From Chloracidobacterium sp. UBA3360 (lineage in GTDB: Bacteria > Acidobacteriota > Blastocatellia > Pyrinomonadales > Pyrinomonadaceae), in NCBI GenBank assembly GCA_002360555.1, contig DEQS01000028.1, positions 1 to 40,089 on the forward strand: a stretch of 40,089 nucleotides of DNA, read 5' to 3'. Below, piece after piece: positions 15,405 to 23,121 of the stretch; within the stretch, counting starts at the first letter, position 1; every line of letters begins with the position of its first letter. The translations under genes were made by a program, and so were the position numbers. The notes below the pieces were generated by a model. That model did not search any database. It had not been told where the DNA came from and was given only the letters and a program-made list of their open reading frames with translations.

Positions 15405-16358
15405 GTGAAAGAAAGCCGGCCAGTAATATGTTTTCTCTATTGCTGTCTGCTGATATTCGGCTGCTCATCAGTTTCTGCTCAGTCCCCGACGCCTGTGCCG
15501 CCAAGAAACGACGAGCTCGTCCATTTTGGCGACGTGCTCGATGTCGATTTCGTTGGGGCTTTTGAATACGACTGGCGCGGCACGATAACACCTGACGGCA
15601 ATCTGGACGGGCTTGATAGCTACGGCGACCCGATACGGGCGCTCTGCCGCAATGAAACTGATATCGCCGCGGACATCTCTAAGGCTTATTCCAAAATTCT
15701 TCGCGACCCAAAGGTGGTTGTCAGGATAATCGACCGTTCTAACCGCGCAGTCGCAAGGCTAGATGGAGCCGTTCGAACGCCGACGCGGTTCAAACTGCAA
15801 CGCGAGGTCAGGCTCCGCGAGTTGCTTGTACTTGCCGGCGGGCTGACCGACGACACGAGCGGCGTGATCTCGATCTTTCGCCCGCGAAATCTTAATTGCG
15901 TCGCCTCGCCCCAAGACAACGGTTCGCAGATGATCGCCATCAAAATCAGTGACCTTTTGAATGGTAAACCCGAGGCCAATCTGCCGATATTGAGCGGGGA
16001 CATCATCGATGTTGTGCGGGCAACACCCGTTTATGTAATAGGGGCGGTAAACAGCCCGCGTCCGGTGTTTTCGACGGGCGAGATAACAGTTTCGAGAGCC
16101 GTAGCAAGTGCCGGTGGGCTCGCAAAAGACGCCGACGGAGGTAAAGTGACCATATTTAGGCGTGTCGGAGCCGAGTCAAAGGTTGAAGAGACCGATCTCG
16201 CGAAAATAAAACGCGGTGAATTAGTTGATGTGGTATTAAAACCATTTGATATAATAGATGTGGCGGGCAAAGGGAGCGGTAAACGCAAAAATCCCCCGCT
16301 TGCCATAAGCACAGTTAAAACCGAAAGACTTGAATTGCCGTTGAGGGTGATCGATTAG
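15405..16358 (+). CDS. polysaccharide export lipoprotein with SLBB domains
   Basis: The protein has 317 residues and starts at GTG. It carries a lipoprotein signal with a LIFGC lipobox near residue 20. The mature part begins with a polysaccharide export (Wza-like) domain: HFGDVLDVDFVG then an ITPDGNLDG. SLBB beta-grasp repeats follow, at about 115-165 (ARLDGAVRTPTRF then LRELLVLAGG) and 205-265 (VYVIGAVNSPRPVF then VSRAVASAGGL). Such proteins form the periplasmic or outer-membrane exit for capsular or exopolysaccharide. No glycosyltransferases or Wzc kinase are next to it, so this copy is isolated. Confidence 0.88.
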   Translation: MKESRPVICFLYCCLLIFGCSSVSAQSPTPVPPRNDELVHFGDVLDVDFVGAFEYDWRGTITPDGNLDGLDSYGDPIRALCRNETDIAADISKAYSKILRDPKVVVRIIDRSNRAVARLDGAVRTPTRFKLQREVRLRELLVLAGGLTDDTSGVISIFRPRNLNCVASPQDNGSQMIAIKISDLLNGKPEANLPILSGDIIDVVRATPVYVIGAVNSPRPVFSTGEITVSRAVASAGGLAKDADGGKVTIFRRVGAESKVEETDLAKIKRGELVDVVLKPFDIIDVAGKGSGKRKNPPLAISTVKTERLELPLRVID

Positions 16359-16462
16359 GGCGTAATATTAGGGAATACCATCCCGGTCGTGTTACGGTTT
16401 TATCTGCAAAATTTTAATTAGGAAACGTTCCGTAGTTTGTGCGGTAATCCTCAGGATAATAA

Positions 16463-16672
16463 ATGGCAGAGAATAAAAGAAGATTTAGTAAGCGCATGGT
16501 CGCTTTGTTTTGGATGTTACTCGTTTCGATCGGTATCGGTGTTTTGATCGCCTACGAACAGATCTCGGTCTTGTATGTGTTGGCAACGCTAGCACTTACG
16601 GGATTACTGCTCATCGTCGCTTTTGCTGACCTTGAGTCGGTCGGGCGTGGTGACGGCAGCGATGCCGCCTAG
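16463..16672 (+). CDS. small two-helix membrane protein
   Basis: This 69-residue protein has a basic N-terminus and two hydrophobic segments, at about 12-31 (MVALFWMLLVSIGIGVLIAY) and 37-55, and ends in a Gly/Asp-rich tail. A ribosome binding site AGGA lies six bases before the ATG. No family is recognised. It sits 17 bases upstream of the matrixin gene on the same strand and could be co-transcribed. The N-terminus is probably inside, from the basic residues. Confidence 0.65.
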   Translation: MAENKRRFSKRMVALFWMLLVSIGIGVLIAYEQISVLYVLATLALTGLLLIVAFADLESVGRGDGSDAA

Positions 16673-16689
16673 TAAATTTTGATCGCCTT

Positions 16690-17955
16690 ATGAAAAAGGT
16701 TTGGCTCATTTTTGGAATGCTCGTCTTGACTGCCGGAATATATGGCAGCTCGGGAGCACCAGTTCCGGGAAAAGTCGAGCCGCAGCGGATCCGCTGGAAA
16801 GGCCAGGTTATCAAAGTCGCGATCTCGACTTCGCTTACCCGCTCTAATCCAAACATCAAGATCGATAGCGACGTAATTGCAGCGATTCGCCGCAGTTTTG
16901 CTGCTTGGCAGGACGTTGCGGATATTGAGTTTCAAATCGATATTACTGATAAACAGGGCGTAAGCCCGTCCGGAGTTGCGGGTGACGGCGTAAGCCTGAT
17001 TACCATCGCGTCTACGCCTGAGAATGTTTTGCTTTTTGGCAAGGATGCTCAAACGGTTTCGGCGAAGACGAGAGTGTTCTTCAACCGCAAGGGGTTTATC
17101 ACCGAGGCGGATATCGTCCTAAACCCGTTCCAACAGTTTTCAACAGACGGTGCTTACGGCACGTTTGATCTGCAATCCACACTCACGCACGAGATCGGTC
17201 ATCTGCTTGGACTGAAACATTCCGGTGTTTTGGGTGCGGCGATGTCCGAGAATCTTGGTAAGAATACATCTGCAGACACGGTGGATTTTGAATCGCGCGT
17301 ATTGTCGGAAAGCGATATCGCCGCTGTACGTGACCTTTATGGCGTTGAGGACGAGGATTGCTGTCAGGCAGTTTCGGGCAAGCTAACGCTGTTGTCTGGA
17401 AAAGCGGCGAAAAACCTAAAAGTATGGGCAGAAGAGCTTGAAACAGGCCGTGTGATGGCCCAGGTTGACGTCGACGCTGATGGCAATTACCGTCTTGGCG
17501 GCCTGACGCAAGGGAGTTACAAACTTTATTGGAAGGTAAAAAGCGGTCCTGGCCGTTCCTCAAGCAGCGAACTCGACACGGTTGATGTCGAAAACGACGA
17601 ACTAAGATCTCCGACTCAAAAGATCAACAGCGAGCCGACAAAGGTCGTTTTGGATTATATCGGCACAAACAGCCAACTTGCGGAATCAGCCGTTGCAGTG
17701 ACACGCGGCCGCGAGCAGACGGTTTATCTCGGCGGTAAAAATCTCGACGCAAAAAGCATCAGCATTGATTTCAACTCGCCATATTTTACCGTCGTTTCGT
17801 CATCCCTGATGGAACGAGATTTTGGTCCTGATATCTCGGTTGTCAGCTTTGTCGTCGTGGTCGACAAAGACGCTCCCCGCGGTGTCTACAGTATCTTTGC
17901 TGCGGACGGAAACGGAGCAAAAGCTGCCCTTGTCGGTGCCCTCAAGGTGCAGTAA
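16690..17955 (+). CDS. secreted matrixin-like (M10) metalloprotease
   Basis: The protein has 421 residues with a signal-like N-terminus (1-20). The catalytic domain covers about 30-215. The zinc motif HEIGHLLGLKH has His167, Glu168, His171 and His177, followed by a Met-turn candidate at Met185 (GAAMS). This is the metzincin matrixin signature. A carboxypeptidase-regulatory-like beta-sandwich seems to follow at about 225-285 (GKLTLLSGKAAKNLKVWAEE), then a C-terminal Ig-like region. It probably degrades extracellular protein or processes surface proteins. No propeptide cysteine switch is evident. Confidence 0.88.
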   Translation: MKKVWLIFGMLVLTAGIYGSSGAPVPGKVEPQRIRWKGQVIKVAISTSLTRSNPNIKIDSDVIAAIRRSFAAWQDVADIEFQIDITDKQGVSPSGVAGDGVSLITIASTPENVLLFGKDAQTVSAKTRVFFNRKGFITEADIVLNPFQQFSTDGAYGTFDLQSTLTHEIGHLLGLKHSGVLGAAMSENLGKNTSADTVDFESRVLSESDIAAVRDLYGVEDEDCCQAVSGKLTLLSGKAAKNLKVWAEELETGRVMAQVDVDADGNYRLGGLTQGSYKLYWKVKSGPGRSSSSELDTVDVENDELRSPTQKINSEPTKVVLDYIGTNSQLAESAVAVTRGREQTVYLGGKNLDAKSISIDFNSPYFTVVSSSLMERDFGPDISVVSFVVVVDKDAPRGVYSIFAADGNGAKAALVGALKVQ

Positions 17956-18039
17956 CCGACCTATTTTCCCCCAATAAACACAAACTAATGTCATTAGTCG
18001 TCGACGGGTTGCGTTTTACTCTGTCGTGTGGATAATTGT

Positions 18040-18137
18040 GATGTTCACCTCCCGGTGAACATCAGACCATTTCCGTAAGGTTATGGTCCGGGGGCGACGG
18101 TGTGGGAGACGGCGCCCCCGTTTATTTTCTCTTTTTG
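18040..18137 (+). promoter_or_regulatory. three consecutive hairpins in the 343-base gap upstream of the permease gene
   Basis: Stem 1 is a perfect 10-bp pair, GATGTTCACC (18040-18049) with GGTGAACATC (18054-18063), and a TCCC loop. Stem 2 pairs GACCAT (18065-18070) with ATGGTC (18083-18088). Stem 3 pairs GGGGGCG (18090-18096) with CGCCCCC (18113-18119) and is followed by a T-rich tract (18121-18137), as in an intrinsic terminator. Almost no bases separate the stems. It may simply end the matrixin transcript, or it may be part of a regulatory leader for the permease. A minor palindrome ACTAAT-gtc-ATTAGT lies upstream at 17986-18000. Confidence 0.55.
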
Positions 18138-18182
18138 TCCGACTTGACCTTATCGATAATCAGCGTAAAATTTATCTGATTC

Positions 18183-18279
18183 ACCGGAAATTGCAGTTTG
18201 TCGATTTTCCGGTTTATGCAATTTGCGTATCCACTACTCAGACGTCATTTACAGAACCGCGTGTGTCAGCCACGGCGGT
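18183..18279 (+). promoter_or_regulatory. two further hairpins before the permease start, one next to the ribosome binding site
   Basis: ACCGGAAA (18183-18190) pairs with TTTCCGGT (18206-18213). ACCGCGTG (18256-18263) pairs, with one bulge, with CACGGCGGT (18271-18279) and is followed by CTTTTGATTTTT and then AGGGT and the ATG at 18299. The last hairpin thus has a terminator-like form close to the start site. It also resembles the palindromic repeat found inside purD and aroC (shared CAGAACCGC at its left end). Confidence 0.45.
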
Positions 18280-18298
18280 CTTTTGATTTTTACAGGGT

Positions 18299-20320
18299 AT
18301 GAAGACTAGCGAATCAGGCTGGTTCAAGAAATGGCTTTACAGCGGCGTCCAGGAGATGGAAGGGCCGTCTGAACCCGAAGGCAAGCATCATCAGCACTCA
18401 TGGTGGAAAGTAATGTGCCTAACCGGTGTGGACTATTTTTCCACACTCGGTTATCAACCCGGCATCGCATTTTTGGCGGCCGGAGTTTTGTCGCCAGTCG
18501 CTACACTCGTTCTCGTCCTGCTCACCCTTTTTGGGGCGCTACCGATCTACAGCCGGGTTGCTAAGGAAAGCCCGCACGGCGAAGGCTCGATCGCGATGCT
18601 CGAGGCACTATTGTCGCGGTGGAAAGGAAAGCTTTTTGTTCTTGTGCTGCTTGGTTTCGTCGCGACGGATTTTGTCATCACAATTACTCTCTCCGCAGCT
18701 GATGCGACGGCCCACATACTTGAGAACCCTTTTGTCCACACTAGTCTGCCATTTCTCGACCATCCGGTGATCGTGACTTTTGCGTTGGTCGCTTTTCTAG
18801 GCGTTGTCTTTCTCAAAGGTTTTAAAGAAGCGATCGGTATTGCCGTGATCCTAGTTGCGATATATTTGCTCCTAAATGTGGTCGTCTTGGCCCGCGCGAT
18901 GATCGAAGTGGTTAATCACCCCGACCTACTCGCAAACTGGCGAACAGCACTGTTTGCATCGAAAATGTCGGCCGGGCCGTTTCAAGTCGCAGGCCTCGCA
19001 GCCATCGTTTTGTTGTCGATAACCAGTTTCCCAAAGCTGGCTCTCGGACTTTCCGGATTCGAAACAGGCGTGGCCGTAATGCCGCTTGTAAAAAGGCCTA
19101 ACCGAATTGGTAATACGCGACGCTTATTGATGACGGCGGCGTTAATAATGAGTGTTTTGCTGATCGCGAGTAGTTTTGTGACGAGCGTTCTGATCCCCCA
19201 GGCAGAATTTTGTCCGAGGATCGATTGCGGCTCAGATGCTCCTGTTCACGCTCCTCCGACATATTGCGGATGTACGACCGAGCAAAAGGCGGCGGGTGCG
19301 AGCACCGACCCCGGCAAAGCTAACGGCCGAGCCCTCGCATACATTGCTCACAAGTACCTCGGCGATATTTTTGGAACGATCTACGATCTCAGCACTATTC
19401 TGATCCTTTGGTTTGCCGGGGCATCAGCGATGGCAGGTCTTTTGAACATTGTGCCGCGATACTTACCGCGATACGGCATGGCTCCCGAGTGGTCGCGTGC
19501 GACGAGGCCGCTTGTGCTTGTCTTTACCGGCATATGTTTTGCCGTGACGTGGATATTTGAGGCAAATGTCGATGCACAGGGCGGCGCGTATGCAACCGGG
19601 GTATTGGTTTTGATGTCGTCCGCTGCAATCGCCGTTTCGTTATCCGCACGCCGTAGAAAGAGCAAATGGACCCTTGCGTTTTGGCTTATTTCGGCGGTCT
19701 TTGTTTATACGACAGTCGCCAATATTATTGAGCGTCCTGACGGCATCAAGATCGCATCGATGTTCATCTTTGCCATTATTGCAGCGTCATTTATTTCCCG
19801 AGCGATGCGTTCAACGGAGATCCGGATCGACAAGATCGAGCTTGATGAGGCTGCACAGGCGTTTATCGATGAGATCAATGACGAGGGCCAGATACGCATT
19901 GTGACCAATCGTCGCGAGACTGGTGATATGACGGAGTACCGGTTCAAAGAACACGAAAAGCGGGTCGATAATCATATACCGTCATCCGACCCGATATTGT
20001 TTTATGAGATCGAGACAGGCGATGCGTCGGAATTTAAGGGCAAACTGTTCATCCGCGGAATCGACGTAGATGGATATCGTATCCTCCGTACGCAGGCGCC
20101 AGCCGTTCCTAATGCGATCGCCGGCTTTTTGCTGCATTTGCGCGATACTACGGGCAAGATCCCGCACGTCTATTTTGGCTGGAGCGAGGGCAACCCGTTG
20201 ATGTATTTGGCGAGATATATTTTATTTGGTGAGGGCGATACTGCCCCTGTTACTCGCGAGATCTTAAGGCAGGCTGAGAGCGACCCCGAGATGCGGCCAA
20301 ACGTTCACGTCGGTGGGTGA
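18299..20320 (+). CDS. large APC-superfamily permease with C-terminal cytosolic domain
   Basis: The protein has 673 residues. About twelve hydrophobic segments span residues 45-510, starting with VMCLTGVDYFSTLGYQPG, a phrase typical of amino acid/potassium permeases of the APC fold. A Cys-containing extracellular loop lies near 300-325. The last 150 residues are soluble and probably cytosolic (begins IRIDKIELDEAAQAFIDEIN), as in KimA/Kup-type potassium transporters with regulatory tails. Potassium or amino acid uptake is possible; the substrate cannot be fixed. The hairpin-rich leader upstream suggests control at the RNA level. Confidence 0.8.
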   Translation: MKTSESGWFKKWLYSGVQEMEGPSEPEGKHHQHSWWKVMCLTGVDYFSTLGYQPGIAFLAAGVLSPVATLVLVLLTLFGALPIYSRVAKESPHGEGSIAMLEALLSRWKGKLFVLVLLGFVATDFVITITLSAADATAHILENPFVHTSLPFLDHPVIVTFALVAFLGVVFLKGFKEAIGIAVILVAIYLLLNVVVLARAMIEVVNHPDLLANWRTALFASKMSAGPFQVAGLAAIVLLSITSFPKLALGLSGFETGVAVMPLVKRPNRIGNTRRLLMTAALIMSVLLIASSFVTSVLIPQAEFCPRIDCGSDAPVHAPPTYCGCTTEQKAAGASTDPGKANGRALAYIAHKYLGDIFGTIYDLSTILILWFAGASAMAGLLNIVPRYLPRYGMAPEWSRATRPLVLVFTGICFAVTWIFEANVDAQGGAYATGVLVLMSSAAIAVSLSARRRKSKWTLAFWLISAVFVYTTVANIIERPDGIKIASMFIFAIIAASFISRAMRSTEIRIDKIELDEAAQAFIDEINDEGQIRIVTNRRETGDMTEYRFKEHEKRVDNHIPSSDPILFYEIETGDASEFKGKLFIRGIDVDGYRILRTQAPAVPNAIAGFLLHLRDTTGKIPHVYFGWSEGNPLMYLARYILFGEGDTAPVTREILRQAESDPEMRPNVHVGG

Positions 20321-20710
20321 TCAGGCATTTGCTCCGTTTGCGTGCCCGTTCTTAATGACGATATAGCAGTCCCGGCAATATACGGGGCGTCCTTGCGATG
20401 GATAGAATGGAACGGTCGTCGATTTAGAACAATTAGCACACTGTGCGCGGACATCTACCCGGTGCTTTTTACCGGTTGCGTGTGCGATCGCGATATCTGC
20501 TATCCGGCGAGTTTTAGCCAGCTTGCATGGTTTGCATCGTTTAGGCGGATTTAGCAGATCTTTTTGAGCGTAAAAGAGTTGTTCGCCTGCTGACCATATA
20601 AAATCATCTGAGCAACCGACACATTGGATCGTTTTGTCTTCGAATGCGGCGGTACTTGCCGGATGATCGTCCGGATCTTTGAGTGTCACTGAAAACTTTC
20701 TATCAGCCAT
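20321..20710 (-). CDS. zinc-ribbon domain protein
   Basis: This 129-residue protein carries four CxxC motifs: CVGC (about 30-33) and CKPC (about 59-62) in an N-terminal zinc ribbon of the type with FYAQKDLLNPPKRCKPC, and CANC (about 94-97) with CRDC (about 113-116) in a second ribbon that includes PFYPSQGRPVYCRDCY. The second resembles the CxxC ribbon attached to some acidobacterial and other bacterial RNA-associated proteins. Nucleic acid binding is the likeliest role, by inference. Its stop is directly next to the permease stop, so the two genes converge. Confidence 0.8.
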   Translation of the reverse strand: MADRKFSVTLKDPDDHPASTAAFEDKTIQCVGCSDDFIWSAGEQLFYAQKDLLNPPKRCKPCKLAKTRRIADIAIAHATGKKHRVDVRAQCANCSKSTTVPFYPSQGRPVYCRDCYIVIKNGHANGANA

Positions 20711-20888
20711 AGCCGGACGGTTTTGTTCAGCTCAAACAGGCTCGTGGAAGTTGAAATTTCGAATCTTTAATTAGCGTCTGACTACGAGACCCAGATAGTC
20801 AAAATGCTTCAATTGATTCTGACATTACAACTATCGGTTTTTAGTGTCAAGAGCGTGGTATGACCAATTTGATTCCAGGGTCAATATT

Positions 20889-22178
20889 ATGAATGTACTA
20901 GTCATCGGTTCGGGGGGACGCGAACATGCGATCTGCCGTACGTTCGGCAAAAGTTCGGGGGTAACCAGGCTTTTCTGCGCCAATGGCAACGCCGGAGTCG
21001 CACAGGTGGCGGAATGCGTTCCCATCAAACCGGATGATATTTTAGCCCTTGCCGATTTCGCAACCCAGAATGCCATTGACCTCACATTTGTCGGCGGGGA
21101 AACGTCGCTTGCCCTTGGCATTGTTGACGAATTTGAATCACGCGGCCTAAGGATAATCGGGCCGTGCAAAGAGGCCGCCCAACTCGAAGCGAGTAAATCA
21201 TTTGCAAAAGATTTTATGGCTCGGCACGGTGTGCCAACCGCAAAGTTTACTACCTCGCATTCACCGGCGTTTGCGATCCTGGAGCTTGAAAGCGGTGATT
21301 TTGGTGACGAAAATTCACCTGTCGTAGTCAAAGCGGACGGGCTCGCCGCCGGTAAAGGTGTCGTCGTTGCTAAGAACCGTGCCGAGGCGGTCGCGGCGAT
21401 CAACGATATGGCCAGTCTCGTCGGCACCGCTGCGGCTGAAAAGATCGTGCTCGAAGAATGTATGTTTGGCCGAGAGGTGTCGCTGCTGATGTTTGCCGAC
21501 GGCGAGGATATTGCTTTGATGCCGCCAACCCGCGACCACAAACGCATCGGCGAGGGGGACACCGGCCCGAACACAGGCGGGATGGGAACCATTACGGATG
21601 CGTCGCTCCTCACAACGGACGAACTGCAAACCATCATTGATACGATGATCCGGCCGACGCTACACGGATGCGTTCGCGAGGGCTTTCGCTTTCGCGGGAT
21701 CCTGTTTCTAGGAATCATGATGACCGCCCAGGGGCCGAAGCTGCTTGAATACAACGTCCGCTTTGGCGACCCCGAAACTCAGGCGATTCTCGTTCGGCTT
21801 GAGACCGACCTCGTGGACATCTGCGAAGCGATGCTCGATGGCACGCTTGGCAGTATTGATATCAAATGGAAACTGGGAAGTTCGGCTTGTGTTGTGCTCG
21901 CGTCCGAAGGTTACCCATCAAAGCCGCGAACGGGCGATATGATAAGCGGTCTTGAAAACGTCAGCAATGTTGAGGTCTTTCATTCCGGAACTGCTTTGTC
22001 AGAACCACCTGCTGGAGCGGGCGGTTCAACACAGCCGCAATTCATTACCGCTGGTGGCCGCGTCCTAGGCGTAACAGCGACCGGCGACGATCTTGCCACA
22101 GCACTATCAACTGCTTATTCGGCGGCTTCAAAAATTAGTTTTGATGGGATGCAGTACCGCCGAGATATCGGGAAATAA
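20889..22178 (+). CDS. purD: phosphoribosylamine-glycine ligase (GARS)
   Basis: PurD joins phosphoribosylamine and glycine using ATP, the second step of purine synthesis. The protein has 429 residues from ATG 20889, which is preceded by AGGG; the upstream extension to 20844 is not GARS-like. It begins MNVLVIGSGGREHAI, has the ATP-grasp phrases VVKADGLAAGKGV and PPTRDHKRIGEGDTGPNTGG, and ends with GGRVLGVTA and a YRRDIG tail. Between FHSGTAL and ITAGGRVLG it contains about ten extra residues (371-381, SEPPAGAGGST) encoded by a palindromic repeat. No other purine gene is adjacent. Confidence 0.96.
   Translation: MNVLVIGSGGREHAICRTFGKSSGVTRLFCANGNAGVAQVAECVPIKPDDILALADFATQNAIDLTFVGGETSLALGIVDEFESRGLRIIGPCKEAAQLEASKSFAKDFMARHGVPTAKFTTSHSPAFAILELESGDFGDENSPVVVKADGLAAGKGVVVAKNRAEAVAAINDMASLVGTAAAEKIVLEECMFGREVSLLMFADGEDIALMPPTRDHKRIGEGDTGPNTGGMGTITDASLLTTDELQTIIDTMIRPTLHGCVREGFRFRGILFLGIMMTAQGPKLLEYNVRFGDPETQAILVRLETDLVDICEAMLDGTLGSIDIKWKLGSSACVVLASEGYPSKPRTGDMISGLENVSNVEVFHSGTALSEPPAGAGGSTQPQFITAGGRVLGVTATGDDLATALSTAYSAASKISFDGMQYRRDIGK
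21998..22030 (+). repeat. palindromic repeat in frame inside purD
   Basis: The element reads GTCAGAACCACCTGCT then GGAGCGGGCGGTTCAAC. Its halves, AACCACCTGCT and AGCGGGCGGTT, are an imperfect inverted repeat. It matches closely the element at 24626-24658 in aroC (GTCAGAACC-R-CCTGC, then GAGCGGGCG). It is exactly readable in frame and adds a Pro/Gly/Ala-rich loop near PurD residues 371-381. Confidence 0.8.
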
Positions 22179-22181
22179 GGG

Positions 22182-23120
22182 CTAGATCTTCTTGACCGCT
22201 TCTGCTTTGCGGGTAAATTTCTCAGCCTCTTTCGTTAATCCATTCTTACGACAAAATTCGGCGAGGCGTGCATATCGTTCCGTAGGTTTTGTGTCCGATA
22301 GCCAACATATCTTTGCCGAGCATTCGGGACAGGCATCGATTGGCCGAGAATCCGTCTCGCCGAGATGGTTTGTCCCGCTCATCACGCACTCGTATTTTGT
22401 GCAGTGTTTCATCGAGAACATGTGGCCCGTCTCATGTGCGGCGATCTTTAGAGTGCGGAGCAAAAAGCCGCGTTCGTCGGTGTGATCGTCCAGCCGGAAA
22501 AGCGACCAGACGCCGACGCGGTTTTCAAGGCTCCCTTGGCCAAAAACATAATTCATCGACTCGTCAGGATAAAGGTCATCGACCGTAAACGCGATCAACG
22601 CCGCCGCGTCTCTTGGCAATATCGGCATGAGAACATCGTTAAGGATGTAACCGGTCTTGATCTGCCGTTTTTTTGTGAGCTGGTTTTGCCTTGTGTTTGG
22701 GGACCCGTCTTTAGGCGACCCGACTACGAGAGGTTTGGCGGCCATCTGCTCGACCGGCAGATCATAAAACGCCGCCAGATATTCCGTTGTCTGAGCGATC
22801 AGCTTTTGCTGTCTGGCATCGAAAGTGCCGAGCGGTAGGACATAGATCTTTTGCCGCTCTTTCGTCGGTTTGGTCGGGTCGGCATCCAGATATTCCTCAA
22901 AAGTCTGCCCCGCCTCGGTGTGCGACGCGAGCCAATCATTCGAGGCAGGTTTCCCCATCACCTTAAAAAATGGCTCGATCTTTTTGATCGAATCGCGAAG
23001 TTCCTTTATCTCTTTCTTGGCCTCGCGGGCGGCTGTCATATTTGACGCGGGTTTCTCTTCCGCCTTTAAACAGCTAAACGAGAGCGCGACCGAAAGTAGG
23101 ATGAAGATAATATTCCGCAT
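22182..23120 (-). CDS. archaemetzincin-type (M54) zinc protease, lipoprotein
   Basis: The protein has 312 residues. The N-terminus is a lipoprotein signal with the lipobox LSFSC (Cys17). The C-terminal half has the archaemetzincin signature: HETGHMFSMKHC near residues 229-240, giving HExxHxxxxxH plus Cys, then x4-C-x-M, and a distal CPEC and C as in the family's second zinc site. Archaemetzincins are metzincin peptidases; their substrates are poorly known. It starts one base after the stop of the TPR gene, so the two are probably translated from one message. Both are exported, so they may act together. Confidence 0.88.
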   Translation of the reverse strand: MRNIIFILLSVALSFSCLKAEEKPASNMTAAREAKKEIKELRDSIKKIEPFFKVMGKPASNDWLASHTEAGQTFEEYLDADPTKPTKERQKIYVLPLGTFDARQQKLIAQTTEYLAAFYDLPVEQMAAKPLVVGSPKDGSPNTRQNQLTKKRQIKTGYILNDVLMPILPRDAAALIAFTVDDLYPDESMNYVFGQGSLENRVGVWSLFRLDDHTDERGFLLRTLKIAAHETGHMFSMKHCTKYECVMSGTNHLGETDSRPIDACPECSAKICWLSDTKPTERYARLAEFCRKNGLTKEAEKFTRKAEAVKKI

Positions 23121-23121
23121 G

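Noticed and set aside
18040..18137. ydaO (c-di-AMP) riboswitch upstream of the potassium/amino acid permease
   Set aside because: The stems are clear, but the conserved ydaO core sequences I remember are not present. No known riboswitch class fitted.
20831..21754. A 307-residue open frame antisense to purD
   Set aside because: Its composition (Ser/Ala/Pro-rich without domain features) and its position opposite a conserved gene mark it as a shadow frame.
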